17,344 bases of DNA from UBA3478 sp049596955 (GCA_049596955.1 JBMYMD010000027.1:1-17344), one strand, 5' to 3'; counted from the first letter of the stretch, positions 7,755 to 15,957 are shown. Notes: generated by a model from the letters alone, not told the origin. A program made the numbers and translations.

Positions 7755-9185
7755 ATGAATACCTCTAGAAAAATAGGTCTCATCGCAGGTCCTTTGCTCT
7801 TTATGTTGTTTTATCTCAACGCTGGAGCACTCATCAATGAACAAGCCGATTTAGTTGTTGCCGTTGCCTCCTGGATGATTATATGGTGGATAACAGAGGC
7901 CGTTTCAATTTCGGTAACTGCACTATTGCCCTTGTTGCTCTTTCCAATCTTAAAGGTGATGGAGATCAATGCCGTAGGAGCGAATTACGGGAGTTCTATT
8001 GTCTTTCTATTCTTTGGGGGATTTGTAATGGCCTTGGCACTAGAGAAAGTCAATTTACATCGGAGAATTGCACTGACCATTATACATCTTACTGGAACAT
8101 CTCCTAATAGAGTTATTTTAGGTTTTATGCTCGCTACAGCGCTGTTGAGTATGTGGATCAGCAATACAGCTACAACAGTGGTTATGCTCCCCATTGCCTC
8201 TTCAGTGATCGCCTTACTCATAACAGACGAAGACGGTTTTACCAAAAAAGACAAGAATTTCGCCATTAGTGTAATGCTTGGAATTGCATTTTCAGCGAAT
8301 TCTGGTGGAATCGCAACCCTCATTGGAACCCCGCCAAACTCCGTAATGGTGGGACTTTTAGAAAACGAATACAATATTCAAATCTCTTTTGTGCGTTGGA
8401 TGATGTTTGGCGTGCCTCTATCTGCTCTTTTAATAGCCATATCTTACGTATTAATGGTTTATGTCATATTCCCCTCTAAAGGATTAAAATTCAACGCCAC
8501 TAATAATGTTATAAAAAGTCAATTAGACGAAATGGGGCCGCTAAGCGGAAAAGAAAAGCAGGTTCTAACCATTTTTGGAATCACCGTTTTTTTGTGGATT
8601 TTTAGAGCACTTATCAATCAATTGTTTCCTGAACTAAAATTGAGCGATACTAGCATTAGTTTGTTTGCAGCGATAAGTCTCTTTGCTGTTCCTCATCGCT
8701 TCAACAAAGGAGACTTTATTATTGATTGGAAAGACACATCAAAATTAGCCTGGGGAATTCTAATTCTCTTTGGCGGAGGCTTAGCCCTGGCAAAAGGAAT
8801 GTCAAGCACTGGAATCGTGGATTTGGTAGCTCAAGAAATTGCCACAAGCAATTTGAGCATCTCTATTACCGCAATACTTTTAATTTTCTTAATGCTCTTT
8901 ATGACTGAACTCATGAGCAATGTTGCACTTGTTGCTGTATTAGCACCCGTTGTCGTTGGTATTGCAATAGGACTAAACATTCCTATTCTGCATCTGTTGA
9001 TACCCGTAACTATTGCGAGTAGTTGTGCTTTTATGTTGCCTATGGCAACTCCTCCGAATGCCATTGTATTTGCTAGTGGCTATATAAAAGTTTCTCAGAT
9101 GGCTAGGATTGGAATCCTTTTAAATTTGATATCTGTGGGACTTTTAACTCTTGTCTTTCAATTTGTAATGCCTCTACTCTTCTAA
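7755..9185 (+). CDS. DASS/SLC13 family sodium-coupled anion (dicarboxylate-type) transporter
   Basis: Inner-membrane transporter of the divalent anion:sodium symporter family, which takes up C4-dicarboxylates, citrate or sulfate with Na+. The 476 residues are strongly hydrophobic with about 11-13 membrane segments and two inverted-repeat halves. Half one has the motif SNTATT (Ser136-Asn137-Thr138) and the GTPPN loop at 191-195; half two has SNV (Ser388-Asn389-Val390) and ATPPN at 431-435. These SN(T/V) hairpins bind sodium and the substrate carboxylates in characterised family members; the second motif reads SNV as in some animal citrate carriers. The exact substrate cannot be read from the sequence. 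It follows lysS closely and its last 12 bp overlap the opposite-strand small gene at 9174. Confidence 0.93.
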   Translation: MNTSRKIGLIAGPLLFMLFYLNAGALINEQADLVVAVASWMIIWWITEAVSISVTALLPLLLFPILKVMEINAVGANYGSSIVFLFFGGFVMALALEKVNLHRRIALTIIHLTGTSPNRVILGFMLATALLSMWISNTATTVVMLPIASSVIALLITDEDGFTKKDKNFAISVMLGIAFSANSGGIATLIGTPPNSVMVGLLENEYNIQISFVRWMMFGVPLSALLIAISYVLMVYVIFPSKGLKFNATNNVIKSQLDEMGPLSGKEKQVLTIFGITVFLWIFRALINQLFPELKLSDTSISLFAAISLFAVPHRFNKGDFIIDWKDTSKLAWGILILFGGGLALAKGMSSTGIVDLVAQEIATSNLSISITAILLIFLMLFMTELMSNVALVAVLAPVVVGIAIGLNIPILHLLIPVTIASSCAFMLPMATPPNAIVFASGYIKVSQMARIGILLNLISVGLLTLVFQFVMPLLF

Positions 9186-9443
9186 AAGCTTGAGTTCATA
9201 TTCTAAATCTTCTAGGTCTATAAATGATACAGAGATAGGGTTCTGAGGCAATGCGTAAGGATCGAAATTTGAAGGTAAATAAGCCTTTGTATCGAATCCT
9301 AAATCAAAGTCTTGGTTTTCAACTTCAATAAAAGAAATATCGTTCACTGAAAACTCAGGAGAATTTCCATTTTTATGGGTTAAAACAGGAAGACTTAGTA
9401 ATAAGAAAATTAGGACAGTTAAAGTTGTTTTTGTGTATACCAT
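9174..9443 (-). CDS. Small exported protein with YLPSNFDPYA motif
   Basis: An 89-residue product with a clear N-terminal signal peptide (positive start MVYTKTT, hydrophobic core LIFLLLSLPVL) and a short acidic mature part. It carries FDTKAYLPSNFDPYALP in its middle; Flavobacteriia have other small exported proteins with a 'YLP-x-x-F-(D/N)-P-Y' core, and I recall no assigned function. No cysteines follow the signal, so it is not a lipoprotein. It ends 12 bp inside the 3' end of the transporter gene on the opposite strand. A promoter-like pair lies 36-70 bp upstream (9480-9511), which supports it being a gene. Its low-complexity, Asp/Leu-rich end (DLEDLEYELKLLEE) is unusual. Confidence 0.7.
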   Translation of the reverse strand: MVYTKTTLTVLIFLLLSLPVLTHKNGNSPEFSVNDISFIEVENQDFDLGFDTKAYLPSNFDPYALPQNPISVSFIDLEDLEYELKLLEE

Positions 9444-9479
9444 TAATTAAATATTATTGATGATTTCATATTTAAGACA

Positions 9480-9511
9480 CAAAATTAAATCAGATGTTAC
9501 AATTGTTTCAA
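9480..9511 (-). promoter_or_regulatory. Promoter (TTG / TAATTTTG) for the small exported protein
   Basis: On the minus strand, TAATTTTG (9480-9487) is an exact TAnnTTTG match and TTG (9509-9511) lies 21 nt upstream, within the -33 spacing known for Flavobacteria. The leader would be about 30 nt to the ATG at 9443. Confidence 0.55.
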
Positions 9512-9650
9512 TATTTTATTTTTATTTAACAAAAAATTGATATTCAGCAACTTACAACTTTTTATCAAAAATCATTTTAATTAGCAAACTGTTTAATTTA
9601 CAATTTCAAAACTTAAGAGATTCTCATTATTTTTTTTATTTTATTGCACA

Positions 9651-9678
9651 TTTGATAAAAGTGATTAAACTAACTTTT
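9651..9678 (+). promoter_or_regulatory. Possible promoter for the metalloprotease gene
   Basis: TTTG (9651-9654) and TAACTTTT (9671-9678) are separated by 16 nt; the -7 element differs from consensus in its last base. It would give a leader of about 85-90 nt to the ATG at 9769. The region is AT-rich, so chance matches are likely. Confidence 0.3.
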
Positions 9679-9768
9679 TCATTGAAATTTAGAAGGTCTA
9701 TTCGTCTATTTACAATTCATACACACTTTACTATCTTTAATTCACTAATTCAAGAATTATTTACTAGA

Positions 9769-12273
9769 ATGCGAAATCAATTGTTACCACTTTTAGCGCT
9801 TTGTTTGTTAATGCTTGGCACGCCCGTCGAGACCTTTGCACAGCGCTCAAAAAAGAAAAAGAAAAACGAAGTTCCCACTGAAGCTGAGAAGAAAGACAAA
9901 AAAGAAGATAAGGATGCGATAAAGCCTTACGAAAAAGTAATCACTGATAAGGCGGAGACAGATGAAGGACTGTTTAAAGTTCACAAAATCAAAAAAGACT
10001 ATTTCTACGAAATTTCAGATAGCCTTATTGGACGTGAGATGCTTATGGTCAGTCGGATTGCTAAAACTACAAACGGCTTAGGTTTTGGTGGAGGTAAAAT
10101 CAACACTCAAGTTCTGCGCTGGGAAAAGAATGAAAACCAAGTTCTGCTCAAGGTTGTATCCTACGAAAACGTCGCAGCCGACAGCCTAGAAATATCCGAG
10201 GCAGTGGTCAATTCTAATTTTGAACCCATTTTATACGCCTTTGACATTAAAGCTTACGGAAAAGACAGTCTAAACCCTTCTACCGTAATTAACGTCTCTA
10301 ATTTGTTCAAAAAAGACGTAAAAGCGCTAGGACTTCCTTCGAGATATCGGTCACGCTACAAAGTGAGCAAACTAGATGCTGAACGATCGTACATCGAAAC
10401 CATAAAAAGTTATCCCCTCAATATTGAGACCCGAACTGTCAAATCGTATAGTGCTAAAGAGCCCCCATCAAATGCGTATCTAGGTATGTTCTCTCTTGAG
10501 ATCAACAACTCTATGATATTGTTGCCCAAAAAACCTATGAAAAGAAGGTATTTTGACCGCAGAGTGGGATGGTTTGCAAGATCACAAACCGATTACGGTT
10601 TAGAAGCTCAAGAAAGTAGAGAAGTAACTTATTTAGACCGTTGGAGACTAGAAGTAAAAGACGAAGACATCGCCAAATTTGAAGCTGGAGAATTGGTTGA
10701 GCCCAAAAAACAAATCGTCTATTACGTCGATAGAGCTACTCCCAAAAAATGGGTTCCCTACATCAAACAAGGGATTGAAGATTGGCAAATAGCTTTCGAA
10801 GCGGCTGGATTTAAAAATGCCATTATCGCGAAAGATCCACCAAGTGCAGAAGAAGATCCAGAATGGTCACCTGAAGACGTGAGATACTCTGTAGTTCGTT
10901 ACTTGGCCTCACCTATTCCTAACGCAAATGGACCACACGTGAGTGACCCAAGAAGTGGAGAAATCTTAGAATCGGATATCAACTGGTACCACAATGTTAT
11001 GACCTTACTTCGAAACTGGTATTTCGTTCAAACCGCTGCCATCAATGAAGAAGCTCAAGCTCCTGAATTTAAAGATGAAATCATGGGAAGATTAATCCGA
11101 TTTGTTTCTGCTCACGAGGTGGGACACACTATTGGACTTCCACACAACATGGGTTCAAGTGTTGCCTATCCTGTAGACTCTTTACGCTCTAAAAGCTTCA
11201 CACAAAAGTATGGAACAGCACCATCGATTATGGATTACGCACGATTCAATTACGTAGCTCAGCCAGGAGATGAAGGTGTTGCCCTAATGCCTAACATAGG
11301 GGTATACGACAAACATGCCATTAATTGGGGTTATAGACCTATTCTGAATACAACGGCCGAAGATGAAAAAGAGATTTTAAATGAGTGGATTTTAGAGCAC
11401 GCAGATGACCCTATGTATCGATTTGGTCACCAACAAGCCGGCGGAGTGGTTGATCCTTCATCACAAACAGAAGATTTAGGAGATGATGCCGTTAAAGCCT
11501 CAGAATACGGGATTGCCAATTTGAAACGAATTGTACCCAATCTACAAAAGTGGACTACTGAAGAGGGTGAAAATTACGACAACTTAAAAACCCTTTACGG
11601 GCAAGTGCGCAGTCAATACAGAAGGTATATTGGGCATGTTGCAAATAATATCGGTGGGGTTTATGAGTATCACAAAACAGCCGATCAAGACGGAGTAGTT
11701 TATACTCATGTTCCTAAAGAGAAACAGCGAAACGCAATGAAGTTTTTACAGCAACACGTCTTTGCAACCCCTGAATGGCTTATTGACAAAGATATTTTGG
11801 CTAAAACCGAATACTCAGGTCACGTAGAAAACATTCGGGCACTTCAAGAATACGGAATGAGAACTGTACTCAATATGGGTAAAATGGCTCGTTTGGTAGA
11901 GAATGAAGCGCTCAATGGAGCAGATGCCTACACCCTCACTCAAATGACAAGAGAACTCAGACGAGGAGTATGGTCAGAAGCCTATAATGGAGGGGTAATT
12001 GACACCTACAGACGTAATCTACAAAAAGCACACATCGAACGATTAGGTTATTTACTCACTGCCGACGATCAAAAAGGAGCACCTTACGGAGGGTACAGAA
12101 AGGCCACTGCAGTGACACTGAACCAATCGGATGTGCGTTCTGTAGCCAGAGCGGAATTGAACAATATTAAAAATGCAATCAATATCGGACTCGGAAAAAT
12201 ACAACACACCATGAGCAGATACCATCTCAAAGATGCATCTGCAAGAATAGATGAATTACTCGACGGAGAGTAA
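9769..12273 (+). CDS. Exported zinc-dependent metalloprotease (DUF5117/DUF4953-type)
   Basis: The 834-residue protein has a Sec signal peptide (MRNQLLPLLALCLLMLG..., cleavage probably after Ala24 before Gln25). A lysine-rich stretch with five consecutive Lys then follows, and an Asp/Glu/Lys-rich linker to about residue 62. The middle (about 80-340) is a beta-rich region of DUF5117 type. The zinc-binding motif is HEVGHTIGLPHN, with His449, Glu450, His453 and His459, and a methionine turn SIMDY with Met488, which together resemble metzincins. The C-terminal region (about 560-834) is mostly helical. The start at 9769 is chosen for the signal peptide; the open frame continues upstream but encodes nothing plausible. 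There is no T9SS tail, so I infer a periplasmic or membrane-associated enzyme. Substrates are unknown. A terminator at 12294 ends the transcript. Confidence 0.92.
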   Translation: MRNQLLPLLALCLLMLGTPVETFAQRSKKKKKNEVPTEAEKKDKKEDKDAIKPYEKVITDKAETDEGLFKVHKIKKDYFYEISDSLIGREMLMVSRIAKTTNGLGFGGGKINTQVLRWEKNENQVLLKVVSYENVAADSLEISEAVVNSNFEPILYAFDIKAYGKDSLNPSTVINVSNLFKKDVKALGLPSRYRSRYKVSKLDAERSYIETIKSYPLNIETRTVKSYSAKEPPSNAYLGMFSLEINNSMILLPKKPMKRRYFDRRVGWFARSQTDYGLEAQESREVTYLDRWRLEVKDEDIAKFEAGELVEPKKQIVYYVDRATPKKWVPYIKQGIEDWQIAFEAAGFKNAIIAKDPPSAEEDPEWSPEDVRYSVVRYLASPIPNANGPHVSDPRSGEILESDINWYHNVMTLLRNWYFVQTAAINEEAQAPEFKDEIMGRLIRFVSAHEVGHTIGLPHNMGSSVAYPVDSLRSKSFTQKYGTAPSIMDYARFNYVAQPGDEGVALMPNIGVYDKHAINWGYRPILNTTAEDEKEILNEWILEHADDPMYRFGHQQAGGVVDPSSQTEDLGDDAVKASEYGIANLKRIVPNLQKWTTEEGENYDNLKTLYGQVRSQYRRYIGHVANNIGGVYEYHKTADQDGVVYTHVPKEKQRNAMKFLQQHVFATPEWLIDKDILAKTEYSGHVENIRALQEYGMRTVLNMGKMARLVENEALNGADAYTLTQMTRELRRGVWSEAYNGGVIDTYRRNLQKAHIERLGYLLTADDQKGAPYGGYRKATAVTLNQSDVRSVARAELNNIKNAINIGLGKIQHTMSRYHLKDASARIDELLDGE

Positions 12274-12293
12274 TTAAGATTTATCTCAATTAT

Positions 12294-12324
12294 AAAACCA
12301 CTTCCTCAGGAGGTGGTTTTTTTT
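12294..12324 (+). terminator. Rho-independent terminator after the metalloprotease gene
   Basis: AACCACTTCC (12296-12305) pairs with GGAGGTGGTT (12309-12318) around a TCA loop, with one G-T wobble, extended by flanking A/T pairs. A run of eight T follows (12317-12324). It starts about 20 nt after the stop codon at 12273. Confidence 0.85.
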
Positions 12325-12395
12325 AACACATTATTAGCATACCTCTTTTAAACCCAAGACGAAAATCGCGGTCAAAATAGAAAAGAAAATAAATT

Positions 12396-12791
12396 ATGAA
12401 GAAAATTATCCTTGTATTTAGTTTGGCTTTTATCAGTTTCAATAGCTATGCACAGCATGACAAAAAGCAAATAGCTGAAAAAATGAATCCAGAACAACGA
12501 ACAGAATTGCGTGTAAAGCAATTAACGTTCGCTTTAGATTTAAGCGAACCGCAGGCGAAGAAAGTGCGTAAAGCCTTGGAGGAGTTTAAACCAGAAATGA
12601 AAGACAAGCAAAACAGAGGTTACGATCGAAGAGCAGAAAATTTAGACCGTCAGATCGCTTTTCAACGTACAATGAAAAACATCCTAAGTGATGAGCAATT
12701 TGAATTGTTTAGAAAACTAAAAGCCCAACAAGGTAAACGTAAAAGAATAGCTTATTCTCGAATTAAAAGGGGGAGAAAAGTTGCGATGTAA
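12396..12791 (+). CDS. Small basic exported helical protein, Spy/CpxP-like
   Basis: The 131-residue product begins with a signal peptide (MKKIILVFSLAFISFNSYA, cleavage after Ala19 before Gln). The mature protein is almost entirely helical, rich in Lys, Arg, Glu and Gln. It contains TFALDLSEPQAKKVRKALEEF followed by a second stretch, ILSDEQFELFRKL. The paired 'L-x-L-(S/T)-x-x-Q' type motifs resemble LTxxQ motifs of the Spy/CpxP periplasmic proteins, which act as chaperones or stress regulators. The C-terminus (KRKRIAYSRIKRGRK) is very basic. Bacteroidota genomes hold many such small proteins, and most are uncharacterised; a role here in envelope stress is inference only. It is flanked by terminators on both sides, so it is probably a single-gene transcript. 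Confidence 0.8.
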   Translation: MKKIILVFSLAFISFNSYAQHDKKQIAEKMNPEQRTELRVKQLTFALDLSEPQAKKVRKALEEFKPEMKDKQNRGYDRRAENLDRQIAFQRTMKNILSDEQFELFRKLKAQQGKRKRIAYSRIKRGRKVAM

Positions 12792-12833
12792 AGAAAATGC
12801 TCACTGTGAATAGTTTTTTAATTATTTGATCCC

Positions 12834-12862
12834 AAAAAAATCGGTCTTCGGACCGATTTTTT
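12834..12862. terminator. Bidirectional terminator with UUCG loop
   Basis: TCGGTC (12841-12846) and GACCGA (12851-12856) form a perfect 6-bp stem around the very stable TTCG loop. Seven A precede it and six T follow it, which pair further and give a U run in both directions. It serves the + gene ending at 12791 and the minus gene hemL ending at 12879. Confidence 0.92.
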
Positions 12863-12878
12863 GTTTCAGTCACTTACA

Positions 12879-14156
12879 TCAAAACACTTTTTTAACCGCC
12901 TCGATAGTAAAGTCGATATCGGCGTGTGACAAAGCATCATTTAAAAAATAGCTCTCAAAAGCCGAAGGGGGTAAATAAACACCTTCTTTAAGCATTCCAT
13001 GAAAATACTTCTTAAAGGTGTCGTTATTGGCTCGGCTCGCAGAATCAAAATCAACTACAGGCTCCTCTGAAAAATGCACCGACATCATACTGCCCAATCG
13101 ATTTATAGTGTGTACCACTCCTTTCTCAGTAAGCACTTCAGCTATACCTTTTTCGAGAAGAGCTGTTTTTTCTTCAAGAGATTTAAACACATTTGGATTT
13201 TCGTTTAAGGCGGTCAGCATAGCTAAACCAGCATTCATTGCCAGAGGGTTTCCGCTTAAAGTACCGGCTTGATAAACCGGACCCTCTGGAGCCAAATAAC
13301 TCATAATTTCTGATCTAGCCGCAAAGGCACCAACAGGTAATCCGCCTCCGATCACCTTTCCAAAGGTGACTATATCTGCATTGATTCCTAGGCATTCTTG
13401 GGCTCCACCTGCTGCCAAACGAAATCCTGTCATGACCTCATCAAAAACGAGTAATATACCATTTGCATCACAAATTGATCTGAGCTCTTCTAAAAATCCA
13501 GCTTGGGGAATGATACATCCCATATTACCGGCTACAGGCTCCAAAATAATACAGGCAATTTCGTCTTGATTCGCCTGAACCAAAGCCTTTACGCTGTCAA
13601 TATCGTTGTAACGAGCGAGAAGGGTGTCTTTGGCTGTACCCTTTGTAACTCCGGGGCTGCTAGGGCTTCCAAAGGTAACTGCTCCAGAACCTGCCTGAAT
13701 CAGAAAGGCATCGGAATGACCGTGATAACATCCCGCAAACTTGATTATTTTTTCCTTTGCAGTAAAACCCCTAGCTAAACGAACAGCACTCATACAAGCC
13801 TCTGTGCCGCTATTTACAAATCGTATCTTGTCAATATTGGGCACCATAGAAACAGCTAAATTGGCAATCTCTGTTTCAACTGCTGTGGGAATTCCAAACG
13901 AAGTACCTTTTTCTGCAGTATTTTTAATGGCATCAATTACAGGTGAATAAGCATGTCCTAAAATAAGTGGACCCCAAGAAGAGATATAATCAATTAAACG
14001 ATGATCATCTTCTGTTTGCAAATAAGCTCCTTTGGCAGATTTTACAAAAACAGGTGTTCCTCCTACAGCATTAAATGCTCTTACTGGTGAATTTACACCG
14101 CCTGGAATAACTTTTTTAGCCGCTTCAAAAAGAGCGCTACTTCGTTGATATATCAT
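12879..14156 (-). CDS. hemL: Glutamate-1-semialdehyde 2,1-aminomutase
   Basis: PLP enzyme that converts glutamate-1-semialdehyde to 5-aminolevulinate, the last step of the C5 route to heme precursors; cytoplasmic. The 425-residue length is standard. The Schiff-base lysine is Lys267 in TFGKVIGGGLPVGAF, and FDEVMTGFR (Asp239-Glu240) is the cofactor-binding acidic motif. The N-terminal VIPGGVNSPVRAF is the family signature, and NSGTEACMSAVRLARG and CYHGHSDAF are also typical. Its presence implies that this organism makes ALA from glutamyl-tRNA rather than from glycine plus succinyl-CoA. It is the last gene of a tight minus-strand operon: 8 bp separate it from the glucosaminidase gene upstream. 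It ends just before the UUCG terminator. Confidence 0.97.
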   Translation of the reverse strand: MIYQRSSALFEAAKKVIPGGVNSPVRAFNAVGGTPVFVKSAKGAYLQTEDDHRLIDYISSWGPLILGHAYSPVIDAIKNTAEKGTSFGIPTAVETEIANLAVSMVPNIDKIRFVNSGTEACMSAVRLARGFTAKEKIIKFAGCYHGHSDAFLIQAGSGAVTFGSPSSPGVTKGTAKDTLLARYNDIDSVKALVQANQDEIACIILEPVAGNMGCIIPQAGFLEELRSICDANGILLVFDEVMTGFRLAAGGAQECLGINADIVTFGKVIGGGLPVGAFAARSEIMSYLAPEGPVYQAGTLSGNPLAMNAGLAMLTALNENPNVFKSLEEKTALLEKGIAEVLTEKGVVHTINRLGSMMSVHFSEEPVVDFDSASRANNDTFKKYFHGMLKEGVYLPPSAFESYFLNDALSHADIDFTIEAVKKVF

Positions 14157-14164
14157 TTGTAATT

Positions 14165-15061
14165 TTATTGTCGAATTATTAGTTCTTGCCCGATACTGAT
14201 GATGTTGTCTTCTAGGGCATTCGCTCTTTTAAGTTCGTCTACACTAACGCCATATCTTCTTGAAATGCTATAAAGTGTGTCACCTGAGCGCACTTGAATT
14301 TTGTCTGTCGACTGTTGCGGTTTTTTCGTTTTTATTTTGGGCATATCAGCCATAACGAGCCAACCTTTATTTTTTAAATTAGATTTTAACACCTCATTGT
14401 CGTAACGATAAAGTCGATAATTTTCTATGATACTGATCAATTTTTGTGGGTATTTCGGGTCTGTCGCATAACCTGCTTTTTTTAATCCTCGCGCCCATGA
14501 TTTATAATCGTCAATCGCCAAGGTAAATAAGGAAGCATATCGATTTCTAGTTCTCAAAAATACGGAGTGATCTCGGTAAGAATAAACTGGTAAATTATAT
14601 TTCCTAAAACATTCTGAAGGTGCGTCATCATCATGGCTAACCCATGGTCCGTTCCATCCTTGATGGCATTTTATTCCAAAGTGATTGTTTGATTTTTGAA
14701 CCAAGTTACTTCTCCCTGCTCCACTCTCAAGGATCCCTTGAGCCAAGGTAATACTCGCTGGTATTCCGTAATGCATCATTTCTATTTTAGCAACCGGAGC
14801 AAAACCTTTGATGTATTCTTCTGTACTTCTAAACTCAAAACGCTTAAAAAGACCCGGATCTTCAGGTAATTCTAATCCATAATCTGTATCAAAATTATAC
14901 TCTTCTGTTATAAATTCTATCCGTTCGACATAATCCCCTTCTGTATTTAAGGGTGTATTTGATTTCTGTCTTTCGTCACTTCGAACAACAGTATATGAGG
15001 AGCCGCAAGACCCCAGAAATAAAACTGTTATCAAAAGCTGAAAAAAGTTTTTTATTCGCAT
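14165..15061 (-). CDS. Lipoprotein N-acetylglucosaminidase (GH73) with LysM domain
   Basis: Cuts or remodels peptidoglycan in the envelope. The 298 residues open with a lipoprotein signal ending FLGSC (Cys19). A linker leads to the GH73 domain (about 85-220), with the segment SITLAQGILESGAGRSNL and the expected catalytic Glu112. NNHFGIKC, KSWARGLKKAGYATDPKY and NYRLYRYD are also family-like. Residues 255-297 form one LysM peptidoglycan-binding domain (VRSGDTLYSISRRYGV ... IISIGQELIIRQ). The start ATG overlaps the end of the upstream ACC deaminase-like gene by 10 bp, and hemL follows after 8 bp. This pairing of a wall hydrolase with two PLP enzymes recurs, as far as I remember, in other Flavobacteriia. 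Confidence 0.93.
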   Translation of the reverse strand: MRIKNFFQLLITVLFLGSCGSSYTVVRSDERQKSNTPLNTEGDYVERIEFITEEYNFDTDYGLELPEDPGLFKRFEFRSTEEYIKGFAPVAKIEMMHYGIPASITLAQGILESGAGRSNLVQKSNNHFGIKCHQGWNGPWVSHDDDAPSECFRKYNLPVYSYRDHSVFLRTRNRYASLFTLAIDDYKSWARGLKKAGYATDPKYPQKLISIIENYRLYRYDNEVLKSNLKNKGWLVMADMPKIKTKKPQQSTDKIQVRSGDTLYSISRRYGVSVDELKRANALEDNIISIGQELIIRQ

Positions 15062-15957
15062 AACAACTGCGGCATTTTCAATCTGTGGAGTCTCTGATTC
15101 ATTCCTTGAATACCCTGTAACCCCCCTGTGTGAATAGCCAAAATTTGAGATTCTTTATCAAAGTTACCAAAGTTCACCTTATCAAAGATGGCATACATCA
15201 TTTTTCCGGTATAAATGGGGTCTAAAAGCACCTTGGTTTGGCGGTAAAAGTCATTTAAAAAATGAATGTAATCTGAATTGATTTTGGCGTATCCTCCTAA
15301 ATGATACTCATCTAACAATTCAAATTCTGACTGTTCTGACAAATCAGCAATACGCCTTTTCAAACCGGCATCTCTAAGTGAAGCGACTCCAATAAGTTTT
15401 TGAGGTGCTTTAATTGATTTTGCTATTCCTGCCATTGTTGTTCCCGTTCCTGCGGCACAAAAAATAAAATTAAAGTCGCTATCTGATTCAGTCAAAATTT
15501 CTTGACAACCTTGAACAGCTAATTCATTCGCACCACCCTCAGGAATGACATATACATCTGAACCATTGAGCTGAGCAGGTAATTCAGCATTTTGCTGAGT
15601 CAAATTTTTATAGTAATCTCTGCTAACAAAGTGAAGTTGCATTCCATATTCAACCGCCTTAGCCAAGGTTGGATTTAAATTTTGATACGCCAATTCATCT
15701 CCACGAACCACTCCAACAGCCTTAAACTTATGTTCTTTAGCCGCTGCGGCCGTTGCGAGCAAATGATTACTAAAAGCACCGCCAAAGGTGAGAAGCGTCT
15801 TTTTGTTTTGCGCTTTAGCAGCCTTCAGATTGTATTTCAACTTGCGCATTTTATTTCCAGAAATAACAGGGTGTAATTCATCTTCTCTTTTGATGTAAAG
15901 TTGAATTTCCCTTTTGGTCAATTCGGGATGATCTATTTTTTGAATACGGGAATTCAT
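15052..15957 (-). CDS. ACC deaminase/D-cysteine desulfhydrase family PLP enzyme
   Basis: The 301-residue protein belongs to the fold-type II PLP family that includes 1-aminocyclopropane-1-carboxylate deaminase and D-cysteine desulfhydrase. The cofactor lysine is Lys36 in SGNKMRKLKYN, and GGAFSNHLLATAAAA provides the Ser63-Asn64 pair that corresponds to the nucleophile region of ACC deaminase. AGTGTTMAGIAKS binds the cofactor phosphate, and HTGGLQG is at the C-terminal end. Which substrate it uses cannot be decided here: typical annotations are too specific. It is shorter than the usual 330-340 residues of characterised members. It is the first gene of the operon with the glucosaminidase and hemL; the start overlaps the following ATG by 10 bp. 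Confidence 0.88.
   Translation of the reverse strand: MNSRIQKIDHPELTKREIQLYIKREDELHPVISGNKMRKLKYNLKAAKAQNKKTLLTFGGAFSNHLLATAAAAKEHKFKAVGVVRGDELAYQNLNPTLAKAVEYGMQLHFVSRDYYKNLTQQNAELPAQLNGSDVYVIPEGGANELAVQGCQEILTESDSDFNFIFCAAGTGTTMAGIAKSIKAPQKLIGVASLRDAGLKRRIADLSEQSEFELLDEYHLGGYAKINSDYIHFLNDFYRQTKVLLDPIYTGKMMYAIFDKVNFGNFDKESQILAIHTGGLQGIQGMNQRLHRLKMPQLLCE

Larger units (their letters stand above)
9444..9768. other. AT-rich divergent intergenic region
   Basis: This 325-nt gap separates the small exported gene (minus) from the metalloprotease gene (plus). It is very AT-rich with long T and A runs and no coding signature. An open frame from 9652 runs into the metalloprotease, but I do not regard its first 39 codons as protein, because the signal peptide starts at 9769. 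Possible promoter pairs for both genes are listed separately. I see no riboswitch-like or RNA-gene-like fold. Confidence 0.7.

Noticed and set aside
7985..8374. 129-residue minus-strand frame inside the DASS transporter gene
   Set aside because: It is antisense to the sodium-binding part of a clear transporter; its Ser/Pro/Ile-rich content reflects the complementary codons.
9652..9768. Upstream extension of the metalloprotease frame
   Set aside because: The added 39 residues would place the hydrophobic signal peptide internally; the ATG at 9769 gives a normal Sec signal.
13018..13950. Several plus-strand open frames inside hemL
   Set aside because: They lie antisense to a well-conserved enzyme, have no signal, motif or promoter, and are typical shadow frames.
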